In this document: piece by piece, positions 48,031 to 58,504 of the stretch
Layout: each line of letters opens with the position of its first letter
Numbering within the stretch: position 1 is the stretch's first letter
Assembly (NCBI RefSeq): GCF_030272615.1
Contig: NC_081414.1
Span: 812,487,069-812,551,068 of the forward strand
Origin: Cryptomeria japonica
Lineage: Eukaryota > Streptophyta > Pinopsida > Cupressales > Cupressaceae
DNA length: 64,000 nt
Direction: 5' to 3'
Notes under the pieces: model-generated
Seen by the model: only the letters and a program-made list of their open reading frames with translations
Told to the model about the DNA's origin: nothing
The model's database searches: none
Position numbers and translations under genes: made by a program

Positions 48031-48454
48031 AGGTCGTTGCAAAAGAATTTATTGCAAGAAATTAAAGTTGTGCAAGCCATCAAAACAAGGAGAATCATGG
48101 AAGCCAATAAAATTCATGAGGCATGAGATCTGAAAAGTAAGAGATGGCTGCAGCTAGGAGAAAACAGCTAAGGCAAAAATCTTGCCAAAGATGAAGAATT
48201 TTTTGAAGTACAGCTGCAGCTATTAGAAAAAATCATTTTGGATTTGTGAAAGCATGTTTGGGGCCAGTAGAGCTTGATTGGATCCCCAAGCACCCAGAGT
48301 GTGACTCTGAGAGGTGCAAAGGAAAATACATGTGTCTCGGACTTGAACCGACAATGGACTGGTTACCAAATGAACTAGAGCTCGTGGTAAGAGCATCCCA
48401 ATAATAGAATGAGATTTCCTATCTTTGATCACTAGTATTTTAGAATTTTGATGC
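48031..48454 (-). other. Unassigned segment with tRNA-like promoter boxes
   Basis: On the minus strand, TAGTTCATTTGG (48377-48366) fits a Pol III A box and GGTTCAAGTCC (48349-48339) fits a B box, as in a tRNA or tRNA-derived SINE. The boxes are only 16 bases apart, closer than the roughly 30 of a normal tRNA, and no full cloverleaf is evident, so a decayed SINE head or chance match are both possible. Nothing else is recognised. Confidence 0.35.
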
Positions 48455-51400
48455 CGTAGCATCGGTGAAAGGACTCCTTGGTCTTACTAAAGATGAGTAT
48501 ATCATCTAAGTAGACCACCACAAATACCCCAATGTACGACTTGAGTACTTCATTGATGAGCCTCATAAAGGTACTAGGGGTATTGGTTAGTCCAAAGGGC
48601 ATGACCATCCTATCATATAACCCCTCATTGGTTTTAAAAGTATTTTTCTAGTCATCCTCCTCTCTTATTCTTATCTGATGGTAACTACTTGTTAGGTCTA
48701 TCTTGGTGAAGTAATAAGATCCCCCCAAATAATCCATCAAGTCTTCTATCGTAGGCATAGGAAATCTATACCTAATAGTGATCTTACTTATGGCCCTAGA
48801 GTCTATACACAACCTCCATGTCCCATCCTTCTTGGGTGCTAAGATAGTGGGGATTGCACATGGTCTTAAACTTTCCCTAATCAATCCCATGTTCATCAAA
48901 TCTTGGATTTGGTTGGCAATCTTTGCATTTTGTGAGGGAGCCATCTTATATCTTTCCTTATTAGGCAGGATAGCCCCAAGGATGAAGTCTATGTGGTGGC
49001 TATTCTCTCTTATAGGCAGGAGGGACCTAGACATGTCCTACAATATTCCATCAAATTGTTGCAACAGTTCTTGTATCTCCTTTGGTATCTCTTTCCCCTT
49101 TCTATCTACTGCATCTTTAGGCTTCAAGACCAATGCAAAGCCTACTTTCTCATTCTTCAAGGTCTACAACATTTCCTTCTCTCCCACTATCATCACCTTT
49201 GGTTAATCTTCTTTGCCATTTGTACTGTTCAGATTAGGGTTTAGGGTGAAATTCTAACCATCTTTTGTGATGACATAGGTGTTCCTTTTCCCATCATGTT
49301 GGGCCTTCACATCATACTGTCAAGGGCGCCAAGAAGAAAATGACAAGCATCCATGGTCACAATGTCACAAAGAATCTTCTCCTTGTATCCCCCAATGAAG
49401 AAATCAACCCAAGCTTGCTCATCAACTAGGGTTTGGTGTCCCTTAGTTAGCCATGAAAATTTTTATGGGTAAGGATGAGGTATCCTTTTCAAATGTAACT
49501 TATCTACCATCTCTAAGAACACTAGGTTATTTGTTAAACCAAAATCCACAATCACCTAACATACCTTACCTCGAGATTTACATGTAGTCCTAAAGATGGT
49601 CTTCCTTTGTGGGGGTTATTGAGGAGCTGGTGCCATTAGAAATGTCCTCCTCATCATTAGGCTCTCTCCTACTTCTCCATGTGTATCTATGGGTGACTTC
49701 ACACTCTAAGAGTCATCTTCTAGGGTCAAATGTGTTCTCCTCTCTCCATCTTGAGAGTTTTAGGTGCTCTTCTCTGGACATCTATAGAATGGGTGTCCTG
49801 TCTAACTAGAAGTGTAATACTTCCTTGTGAAAGGGCCTCTTCCTGATACTCTGCCCTGTCATTAGATATCCTTCCTCTGAAATTGGGGCCTCCTTTCTCA
49901 CTTGAACTAGATTCACCCTGACCCTTATGTGGTTGACCTCTACCACCAAAGTTTTCCTTTCCCTTGATGTTATTTCCTTCTCCTCTTCATGTACCACTCT
50001 GATCAGACTTCCTTTTGAGCTTCTCCTCTACTCTCAATACTAGTTGATAGAACTTTTTCACTGTATTAGGGGCTATAATATTGATTTCATCTCAGATACT
50101 ATAGTTTAAACCATTCAGTTACCTTGCTACCCTAACTGGCTCTTTTTCATGGTACTTGGTTCTGAGACTCAACTTGTGAAATTCCTCAGTATAGACACTT
50201 ACATCAGGATCATTCTACCTTAAACTTTTCATCTTCCTATATATATGAACCTCATAATCCATAGGGACAAAGTGTGCCTTTATCTTGGCTGCCATCCTAT
50301 CCCAAGAGGTTACCATACTTCTCCCAGGTAAAAGCACAAAACTGTTATGTTTCAAGCTAACTTATCAGCACAAGTGAATTTAACTAATTCTAACTAAAAA
50401 TTAATTTTAGTCAAACATATGGTCTATATAGATTAATTATACCTAAGTTATCTATGAGCCACAACTTTTCAAATTGGAAGTGTCTACTAAATGTATATTT
50501 TATACTACTTTTGGTCTAATTACAAAAAAAATAAAAAAATCGATGTTTCAACAACTCCTACTCTTTTAAATAATATTTTTTTTGAAATGTAAAAATACCC
50601 TTTTATAGATCTATAAGTGAATTTTTTAAAATATATATCTTTTAATATTTTAATTAGTTTTTATATTTTATATTTTATTTTAATTGAAAGTGGGTCATCA
50701 GCACTAAACTATGAGGTTGATTATCTTGTCAAGAAAAAATACTAAAATTTATTATAAATTTTTTTTAAAAAAATGATGGAGTAGAGAAAAAAATCTATGT
50801 CAAGATGATATAATTATTTTCTAATTTGGATAAATAATTAAGAAAAAAGGTGGTGGGAATTGGAAAGAGTTATATTTCAGCACATGCAACTTTTCAAATT
50901 TATTGAAAAATATATATTTATAAAAAATAGTAAAAAATATATCCATTCATTAAAGTTTCAAGTTATCAATATACAAAAAAAATTCAAGAAAAAAAGGTAA
51001 AATTTACTAAATAAAGTGTGGTGGCTTGTGTAACTTCAATTTCAACATTTTTTCAGCAACTAAATTATAGTGTTTACTTTATAAAAAATTACATTCAAAT
51101 AATTTTTTAAATTTTTGTTAAAATTACAAACATAAAATAGACACAAGAATATAAATTTTATTAGTTTACATCATTTCAAAATGCAAAACATATATTTCAC
51201 TTTCTGTTGATTTAATTTAAAAAGTTGAATCAACATTGACCATTTCCCTTATAAAAGTGTGACACAACTTTGTACTTTTACCCTCAGACCTTCCTTGACT
51301 TTGTCACCTTGCAAGAAATTCCACCATGTGAGTGTTGCACCCTTCATCTTGGACTTAGAAACCATGACCATCTTGTTGTCAGGGATCTCTCTGGAGTAAA

Positions 51401-51755
51401 AATGATTATTCAAGGCCTCAATCTGATCCAAGACCTCATCTGCATCCCATGCTCAACAAAAGATAGAAACATCATCCTTGCCACCTAAGGAGTTCCGGCT
51501 AACTGCATTCATAGATTCCATAAATAATTTTTGATTTGTAGGCAACTCAACTTCCTATAAAGGGGTTCCTCCTTTTGCTCCTCTTTCTTTCTCCTCATCA
51601 GAATCACATTCTCCTTTCTTCCCTTTGTCCCTAGTCTTCTCCAACTCCTTCACTTTGGCTTCAGACATTTCCTCAAACATCTTCTTCAGTACCTCTTGTG
51701 AAATTGCCTTTGGAGGCATCATGCCAGCCTCTTCCTCACTCCCTGATGCTGACAT
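48455..51755 (-). pseudogene. Gypsy gag-protease-reverse transcriptase, broken
   Basis: Gag start MSASGSEEEAGMMPPKAISQ at 51755; capsid part GATLTWWNFLQGDKVKEGLR near 51340-51290, interrupted by the insertion, then SWDRMAAKIKAHFVPMDYEV near 50300 and YTEEFHKLSLRTKY near 50190. The protease to RT linker has CHFLLGAPWQYDVKAQHDGK near 49340. RT: MAPSQNAKIANQIQDLMNMG, APKKDGTWRLCIDSRAISKI, RYRFPMPTIEDLMDYLGGSY, FTKIDLTSSYHQIRI (open 49034-48648), and after a stop MPFGLTN and YLDDILIFS near 48515. Many nonsense codons lie between 49100 and 50300. RNase H and integrase are missing. Confidence 0.85.
50327..51282. mobile_element. MITE-like DNA element in gypsy gag
   Basis: 956 bases of very AT-rich DNA between two parts of the gypsy gag frame. 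The ends are inverted: GGTAAAAGCACAAAACTG at the left against GGTAAAAGTACAAAGTTG at the right (15 of 18 match). Subterminal sequence also looks loosely inverted. It has no transposase and no clear target duplication, so the superfamily is open. Confidence 0.65.
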
Positions 51756-51790
51756 ACACCATGACCACGTATCCCAAGTGATCTAAACTT

Positions 51791-51802
51791 GCTCTGATAC
51801 CA
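51791..51802 (-). other. Primer binding site of the gypsy element
   Basis: Minus strand TGGTATCAGAGC, an exact match to the initiator Met tRNA primer motif, three bases inside the LTR end TGCATCA. Confidence 0.85.
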
Positions 51803-51805
51803 CTA

Positions 51806-53349
51806 TGATGCAGAGCCACAAGGAAACTACGTAGGATTCCCAATCCGAACACACTCACTCAACTTGCTCCAATTGATCAATCAACAAGGGCTTACTTCCA
51901 CACATCAACCTCACAACAAAATCACAATACCAATGGTGGACATCACTTAATACTAGACAACATACCTCTACCTATAGCCCTTACTCACACTAGACTATAT
52001 GTACTCAAAAAACTCAAACACCAACAAGAAAGAACATACCCAAGCCACCTTCATACTGTATCATTTCACATCCCTCTTGGCATGTTTCATACATTAGAAA
52101 TGGTCTACAAACTTCCTAATATCTTTGTTCTTCACAAAGGCTTCACAATCCTTGTAGCCTTAGTTTTTTAGTCTTTGGATAATAACTCACAAAACTCCCA
52201 AACCACTAGACAAAAAAATTATATATTTGAGTACCCTTTTGGGCCCTCTATAACATATCTCAGATTCAAGTGATAGTCCTTTGGAATAGTTGTACAGAAT
52301 ATTGCATGTCCTTGTTGGTCAAGAGCCCCAATTAAGCTTGTTTTACAAAGAAACCCCTCTAGAATGGACTTAGAGAAACCTCACAACCATTTGGACACTC
52401 ATAAAATGTTTGAAAACCAAATATTCCCCAATAATTTTGGGCCTACACTCAACTGGCCTCCCACAAATTAATCTACCCCTTTTCAATTGCTTGCCATTAC
52501 ACAATGCCAAGCATTTAAGTGCACCTTTCTCACTCCTCCACTCACCACCACCTTTTTCAACTCTATTGCGATATTATACACCTTTTTTCCCAACATCCCC
52601 TTGAGTTTGAGGAATTTTAACTCTTGGGAATGTTAGAAACCAACCACGTCTTATAAAACCCTCAAGAGGGGTTTCTAAGAACCCGAAACTGAACAAAATC
52701 AATCCCCTAGCTCCAAATTCTATTTCAACCCCTACAAACACTCTGAGGTGTTAGATATAACATTTTTTCAACCCTTCAAACACATTATATGAATTCACTA
52801 ATCAGATACAATAAAGAAAACGAGAATACATAGACTGAGACACAATTTCTTGCAACAAAGATGGCTTCCCATTCATCAAATATTCATCAATTCTACAAGT
52901 TCAACCTCAGATGATTTTATATGCAACATCCAACATCTCCCAATGTCCACAACTAAAATTTGAACCATAGTACCATTGGAGACCAACTAACCACAAAAGT
53001 TGTTAAGTTGACGACAAAAGTTGTCATGACAATTTGACAACAATGTACAACTTTACACTCTTGGCCTTACAACTAACCAAACCAACACAAAACCATTACA
53101 TATGAGTCCAACATTCCCACACAACACAAATGACATCTTTCAGGACTCATCTTGGTCCTTTTGAACAAGTGTGACCAGAGTCAATCCCCTAGATCATATT
53201 GCATGGCTAGATAAACAAGATGGCTATAAATCCTTACAAACATGATATTTATCCACTTCGATCTTAAGATCCTTATTACATTAAAAACAAGAAAGATTAA
53301 ATTACTCATGGATTGGAATCATTATGTCAACTTGGTGCATCTGCACCAC
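51806..53349 (-). repeat. 5' LTR of the gypsy element
   Basis: The plus-strand left end is TGATGCAGAGCCACA, the right end near CATCTGCACCA (minus start TGGTGCAGATG), an imperfect inverted pair. About 1.54 kb with no coding. The right border is placed by the terminal match and by the resumption of duplicated intergenic sequence near 53395; it may be off by a few bases. Confidence 0.65.
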
Positions 53350-56300
53350 AAGGTTTCTTAAGAAAAGTTAAGAATTGAAAGGATGTATAATTTTCCATAG
53401 GTTTCCTTAACCCTTCCTATCTTTGATGTATTTAATTCTAAATTGATCATAGGAAACATTCTATATAAAGATTTTTATTTATTGATTATGGAATTCCTAG
53501 TATGAAGTCACCATGTTCACTAAGATAGTCTCATTATCACTAAATCATTTGAATGACAATTAAATTCCTCTCTATAGAAGTGCACCTAAATCACAATCCA
53601 CCATATTACATATATAAGGCACCTTTCTATGATTATTCAAGAACATGTGGGCCTTTAAAATGATATCATAGATTGGTGTCAAGGACCATTAGAAATTATT
53701 TTATCCTACCATGTGGTAGAACTACACTTCATATATATTCTCTCATCATAATTATATAGTCAATAACCAAGTTTGTGAAAATCCGAAACACTAGCATACA
53801 CCCACAATAACATAAGATGTTCAACACACCTCCACAAACAAACTAGCTACATACCCCAAACAAACTACTAGTAATTAACCTAGAGATATCCACATTAACA
53901 CACTATATAGTTGATGATTATTAAAAAAACCCATTGGTCTAAAAGACTTTGGATAGTAAAAAAGATAAATAATAATAGGGGTATGTAAATTGTGCATTTT
54001 AGAAAACTTATAACCAATATCCCCCCCAACCATCATCATGAAGTCCATTTCACACTAATATTAAATAGTTCCATGATCATCCATGACATGATACCTACAC
54101 ACTAAATCTTTTGGGCTACTAATGTAACCCTTCATACTAAGGAGATCCAACTAGATATAAACATAATTTGAACAAAAATAATTAAAGGATAAGGGCATTG
54201 TAACTAAGGATTTAATATTGCATGGCTTATGCCAATGAAAACATGACATAAAAATTATAACCTGGATAATGTAAGCCATTATATCATATAATTTTCCAAA
54301 AGATTGAATGTATCTAAAACATGAATGACCAATTCAAACATCCATAGTCAAAATCATATTGAACTGATATCATATTTGAATAAAGTTCATAGGAGGATGC
54401 ACAAAAAGATAATTTAACTTGATCTACTGGCCCACACAAGCACAATATCTTGAAAAATCTAGTAATTCTCTAGTACTTGGGAGAATACCACATTACCAAT
54501 AATTGAAATTCTAATTACATATCAAAATCTTAGGATAATAAAATACTACTTGTGAAAAAAGTGCATAAAAAGAAATGTAAAAACCTCTAACACATTATTA
54601 GGTTTTGTTACCCATACGGTGATCCAAATCATCCTAACATATAAAGACTCATTAAATCAATCATGATTATGCATAAACCTTAAGGGGCCACCACCAAATG
54701 ATATGGATCTATAGAGATATTAGTCTAGTAGGATATAATTATAAGGTGACACTCAATCAAGAATGTGAAGTCTTTCCAAGTGTCATACTAATTCTATCAT
54801 AAGGACCCCAATTCTTAGATCTACAATAAAAATATCAATGGGAGCACCTTGGTCACAACAGATACACAAACAAATGGCACAACAAAAAATCATACAACCC
54901 ATTAATATAATATAGATATTTGGAGATATACCACAACACTTATATTGAGTTCTTAAGATAACCAAATTCAGCTTGTGCCAAAAGAGCACTAAGAGAAATG
55001 GGAAAACTACTAACAAATTATTAGGTTTTGTTAGTCACATGGTGATCCAATTGATCCAAATATCTAATGATTTTAATGACATTGAATCATGATTATTCAT
55101 AAAACTCAAGTAGCCATAATGAAATGATACGGAGTTATATAACTAGTAGTGTAGTAGGATATAATTATAAATTTACAATTAATCAATATTATGAAGTCTT
55201 TCCAAGTGTCCAACTAATTTCACCATTAGACATTAAACTCGTGGATCTATGAAAAAAATGAATGGGAACACCTTGGTGGTATAATATACATGAACAAATG
55301 GAATAATTTGGAGATTTAAAGATATACCACATAGCATCTATATTAAGTTCTTAGGAAAATGAAATACTACTTGTGTCAAAAGTGTATGAAGAACTTGGAA
55401 AAATAACTAATACATTATAAGGTTTTGTTAGACACATGGTGAACAACTCATCCTAGGATCTAATGGTTTCAACGACTCATTAAATCATGATTATGTATAA
55501 AATTCAAGGGGCCACTACCATATCATATGGAGATATGGAACCATTAGTGAAGTAAGATAAATTTATAAACTAGAAATTAATCAAGGATGTCAATTCTTTC
55601 CAAGTGTCCTCCTAATTTCATCATTAGACATCAAATGCATATACCTACAATAAAAAAAATCAATGGGAACACCTTGGTGACATCACATACATGAACCAAT
55701 GGTGCAACACAAACTCATACCATCTATTAATGTATAATATAGAGATTTGGAGATATACCACATAACACCTAACTACGCCATAACCAATTAGGTGAGTGAA
55801 TAAGGCAACTAAAACCATAGAGGATGATGTGATCCATGTTAAACAAGGGGCACCTTATCAGGGATACAAAGACTAACACAATATTTGAGATGCATGTGCT
55901 AACTAATTAGAAATTGATGTAATCGATCAAAGATGATATAACATAGTAACCCAACCATATGAAAATAAATAAACATATTTCCAATGATGATATCTACTAG
56001 ACAGAGAATGAATTCACCCCTATCATGAACAAATATTTATCTCTACCTTTAATTGTCAAAACACATAACTACATGTTCAAAATTCCACAAACCATTCAAA
56101 AGGCATGATAATATTATTCCCTCGAAGGTCAAATAATCATAGCTCACCACAAAAATAAATATGAAGCTCAGGACCACATGCAAGAATCTCAAAAAAAATA
56201 ATCAAAACGATAACCATAAATTTAATATAATTCATTGAATGAAACTTCTTAAATGAACCATTGAATAAAACTTCTTAAATGAATTATCAGCTAAAATGCA

Positions 56301-56399
56301 ATAGAAAGCTTATAGAAATTATGAATAGGAAAATAGGATAAAACCTCTTATGGTAGTCCCATTCCCTTGGCTTCTTTAGTAGATGAATGTATAAAGCAT
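53350..56399. repeat. Segmental duplication block 3
   Basis: Matches block 2 from about 53395 (TTATTTATTGATTATG, GAAGTCACCATG) through the three tandem units of about 400-420 bases starting near 54532, 54954 and 55352, to the F-box leader. No gene is seen. Confidence 0.8.
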
Positions 56400-56720
56400 T
56401 TATGCGTCTATCACGTGAATAAGGGACAACATATAATATTATAAAAATGAGCATTGTTTTCTACGTAGAACTTTGTTATCCACGACGATTAATTTGTATC
56501 GTGCACACGCAGGATCGGAATGCCCCTAAAGCTGTGGACTCGTGGACGGTACTCTTATAATTGCAAATATCGCCGCTCCCCCTTTGTAAAACAACATTAC
56601 TCCTCGTTGGTACCGCAATCTTCTAAGTTTTTTAAGCATAAAAACCAGGCAGGTTCACGTGTAGGGAAACACTGGAGTGAATATCTTTCCCTTAGAGTCT
56701 CTGCGCCCATTTAACTCATC
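56400..56720 (+). promoter_or_regulatory. Upstream region of F-box copy D
   Basis: Matches the other F-box leaders (GAGCATTGTTTTCTACGTAG, GCACACGCAGGATCGGAATGCC). The TATA position reads CATAAAAA at 56637-56644, as in copy C, so C and D share this change. Confidence 0.65.
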
Positions 56721-58028
56721 ATGCAAATATGGGAACCGTATGAGCCTGACGAAGGCCTTCTTTTAGATCTTGTATCCGCATTGAAATCAGAATCAGAGAT
56801 GAATCTGAAAGGAAGAACAGCAATGAATGAAGAGCAGATAGAGATGAACAACAAGATTTGGAGTAAGCTGCCAGAGGAGCTATTAATTGTAGTTTTGTCT
56901 AGTCTGCCCACTCTCGTTAGTAGGAATTTTAGGGTCGTCTGTTAACGATGGTAGGATTTGCTTCTACCCTCACCCATGTTTCGAGAGATATCATCGACAA
57001 TTGTGCCTTCCTCGTCTCCTGCTTTCCTTGTTGGTGCCACCTATACACCATCGCGTAGAGCACATCGTTTATACATTCTTGACTCACAACAACTTGCTGT
57101 GTATCCATTCTCGTTAGATTTCATGGGACGTTTGCACCTCCGAGTTTTGACATCCTGCAAGGGCATTGTCTGTTGTCGTTCAACTTATCTGATGGGAGGT
57201 CGCACTTTTTACTACATTTGCAACCCTGTTACCAGGACATGGAGAAATCCCCCCCCTTTCCGCAACAGCCCTCCCCGTTACCATTCTACGGTTCTCGGTT
57301 CTGTCACAAGGACCAGTACCACAATTGTACCACAATTAGATTTCTATGGATTGGCGTTCGATTCTGCCACAAGGAGCTGTACCTTGATCATAGGATTCTG
57401 CAACCCCATCAATGGAGAAAAAAACAATATGGAGATCGACATCTATGATTCACACACTAATGAATGGACCCTAACCAAGATGAATCTAACCAAACCAATT
57501 TTTCCATGGAGAGAAGGGATTTATTCAAAAGGGAGTCTTTAATGGATTAATGGTGAAAGGGCTACGTTTTCATTTCATCTTGTAGCATTTAATGTTGCCA
57601 AGAGTAATTGGAGTATTATTGATCTACCAAGCCGACCTGAGAATTCAGATGACCCTTACCATTGGAGTTTAGCTGGGTCTGATGGGAATGTGTTTCCGGC
57701 GTATAAAAAGGATCTTTCGTTATGGAAGTTGAATGAAGAGCACAACATGAGCTGGTCAGAATTGCAGTTGTTTCCCAGGAGTTTACGTGAAGAAAACACG
57801 AGGCGTCTAAATAGTCTGTCTCGCAGGAGTTCCTTTGTTGGAACAGAAGTGGTGGCCAACAGTTGTGGGTGGATTTTGGTATATATGCGCGGTTGCAAGA
57901 TGATTGTATTTGACGCAAAGGGGGGACTAGTTCTGTGCATTCAAGATAAATTGCTTGACTTCTTTGATCATATTGGACAGTCATGGATCGCTTATGGCTA
58001 CGAAATCAACAATGTTTGGTGGCCTTGA
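56721..58028 (+). pseudogene. F-box protein pseudogene, copy D, full length
   Basis: One reading frame of 436 codons including the final TGA, with three nonsense codons and no frameshift: TAA 56943-56945 and TAG 56952-56954 inside the F-box (VC*RW*DLLLPSP, Lys and Gln in the paralogs) and TAA 57540-57542 (KGSL*WING, Tyr in copy A). The F-box starts IWSKLPEELLIVVLSSLPTL at about residue 46. The C-terminal half resembles kelch-associated F-box proteins: YICNPVTRTWRNPPPF, FYGLAFDSATRSC, YDSHTNEWTL, LWKLNEEHNMSWSELQLFPR, YEINNVWWP. It is the best guide to the ancestral gene and shows what copies A, B and C lost. The product would have selected targets for SCF ubiquitination; the target is unknown. 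Confidence 0.87.
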
Positions 58029-58485
58029 ACTGAAGGTGGCATTTTCAATGTTTAATGTACCCCAAATCATGTTTATGTTAATGTTGTTCTTTTACTTTCT
58101 TAGCAGATGTTTGAGCTTCATATATTTATGTGAAAATTGTATTGATGTGCAGTGCTTATCCTGCATATGACTATTTACATTCAATTAAAAAGACTTCCAA
58201 TGTAAATATTAAGTAGAAGTAACTCAAAATCTTATTTATTAAAACAGAACTTTCAAACATCGTATTCATTCCACGCATGGTTAATATCAAAATTAATTTT
58301 TAACATGTTAAGTTCGGTTTTTTTAATATGTTATGTAAAGTTTTGTTTTTATTTATTATAAATTAAAGAGGAAAAGTACAAAACAAAGTTGCAGTATAAG
58401 ATGCAAGTACCAACCATCCAACAGTTTCATACTAATAACAAACATTAGTAACGAATCCGTAGAAATGTTAGGCTAATCAGGCTGC
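58029..58485. other. 3' flank of F-box copy D, AT-rich
   Basis: 58029-58160 resembles the 3' flank of copy A (11862-12000). After that nothing is recognised up to the LINE target-site duplication. Confidence 0.5.
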
Positions 58486-58504
58486 AAACTAAAACAGTCC
58501 ATAT
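58486..58504 (+). repeat. Target-site duplication of LINE 4, left copy
   Basis: AAACTAAAACAGTCCATAT, repeated as AAACTAAAACAATCCATAT at 63134-63152: 19 bases with one mismatch. It brackets the LINE precisely. Confidence 0.9.

Larger units (their letters stand above)
48455..53349 (-). mobile_element. Ty3/gypsy LTR retrotransposon, 3'-truncated
   Basis: Minus strand order: 5' LTR (51806-53349), primer binding site (51791-51802), gag, protease region, reverse transcriptase up to YLDDILIFS, then cut near 48455. RNase H, integrase and the 3' LTR are absent. A MITE-like element (50327-51282) sits inside gag. With the Copia fragment and the tRNA-like piece it fills the place where the second half of F-box copy C should be. 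Confidence 0.85.

Noticed and set aside
48330-48400. An intact tRNA gene
   Set aside because: The A and B boxes are only 16 bases apart and no acceptor stem or anticodon arm can be drawn.
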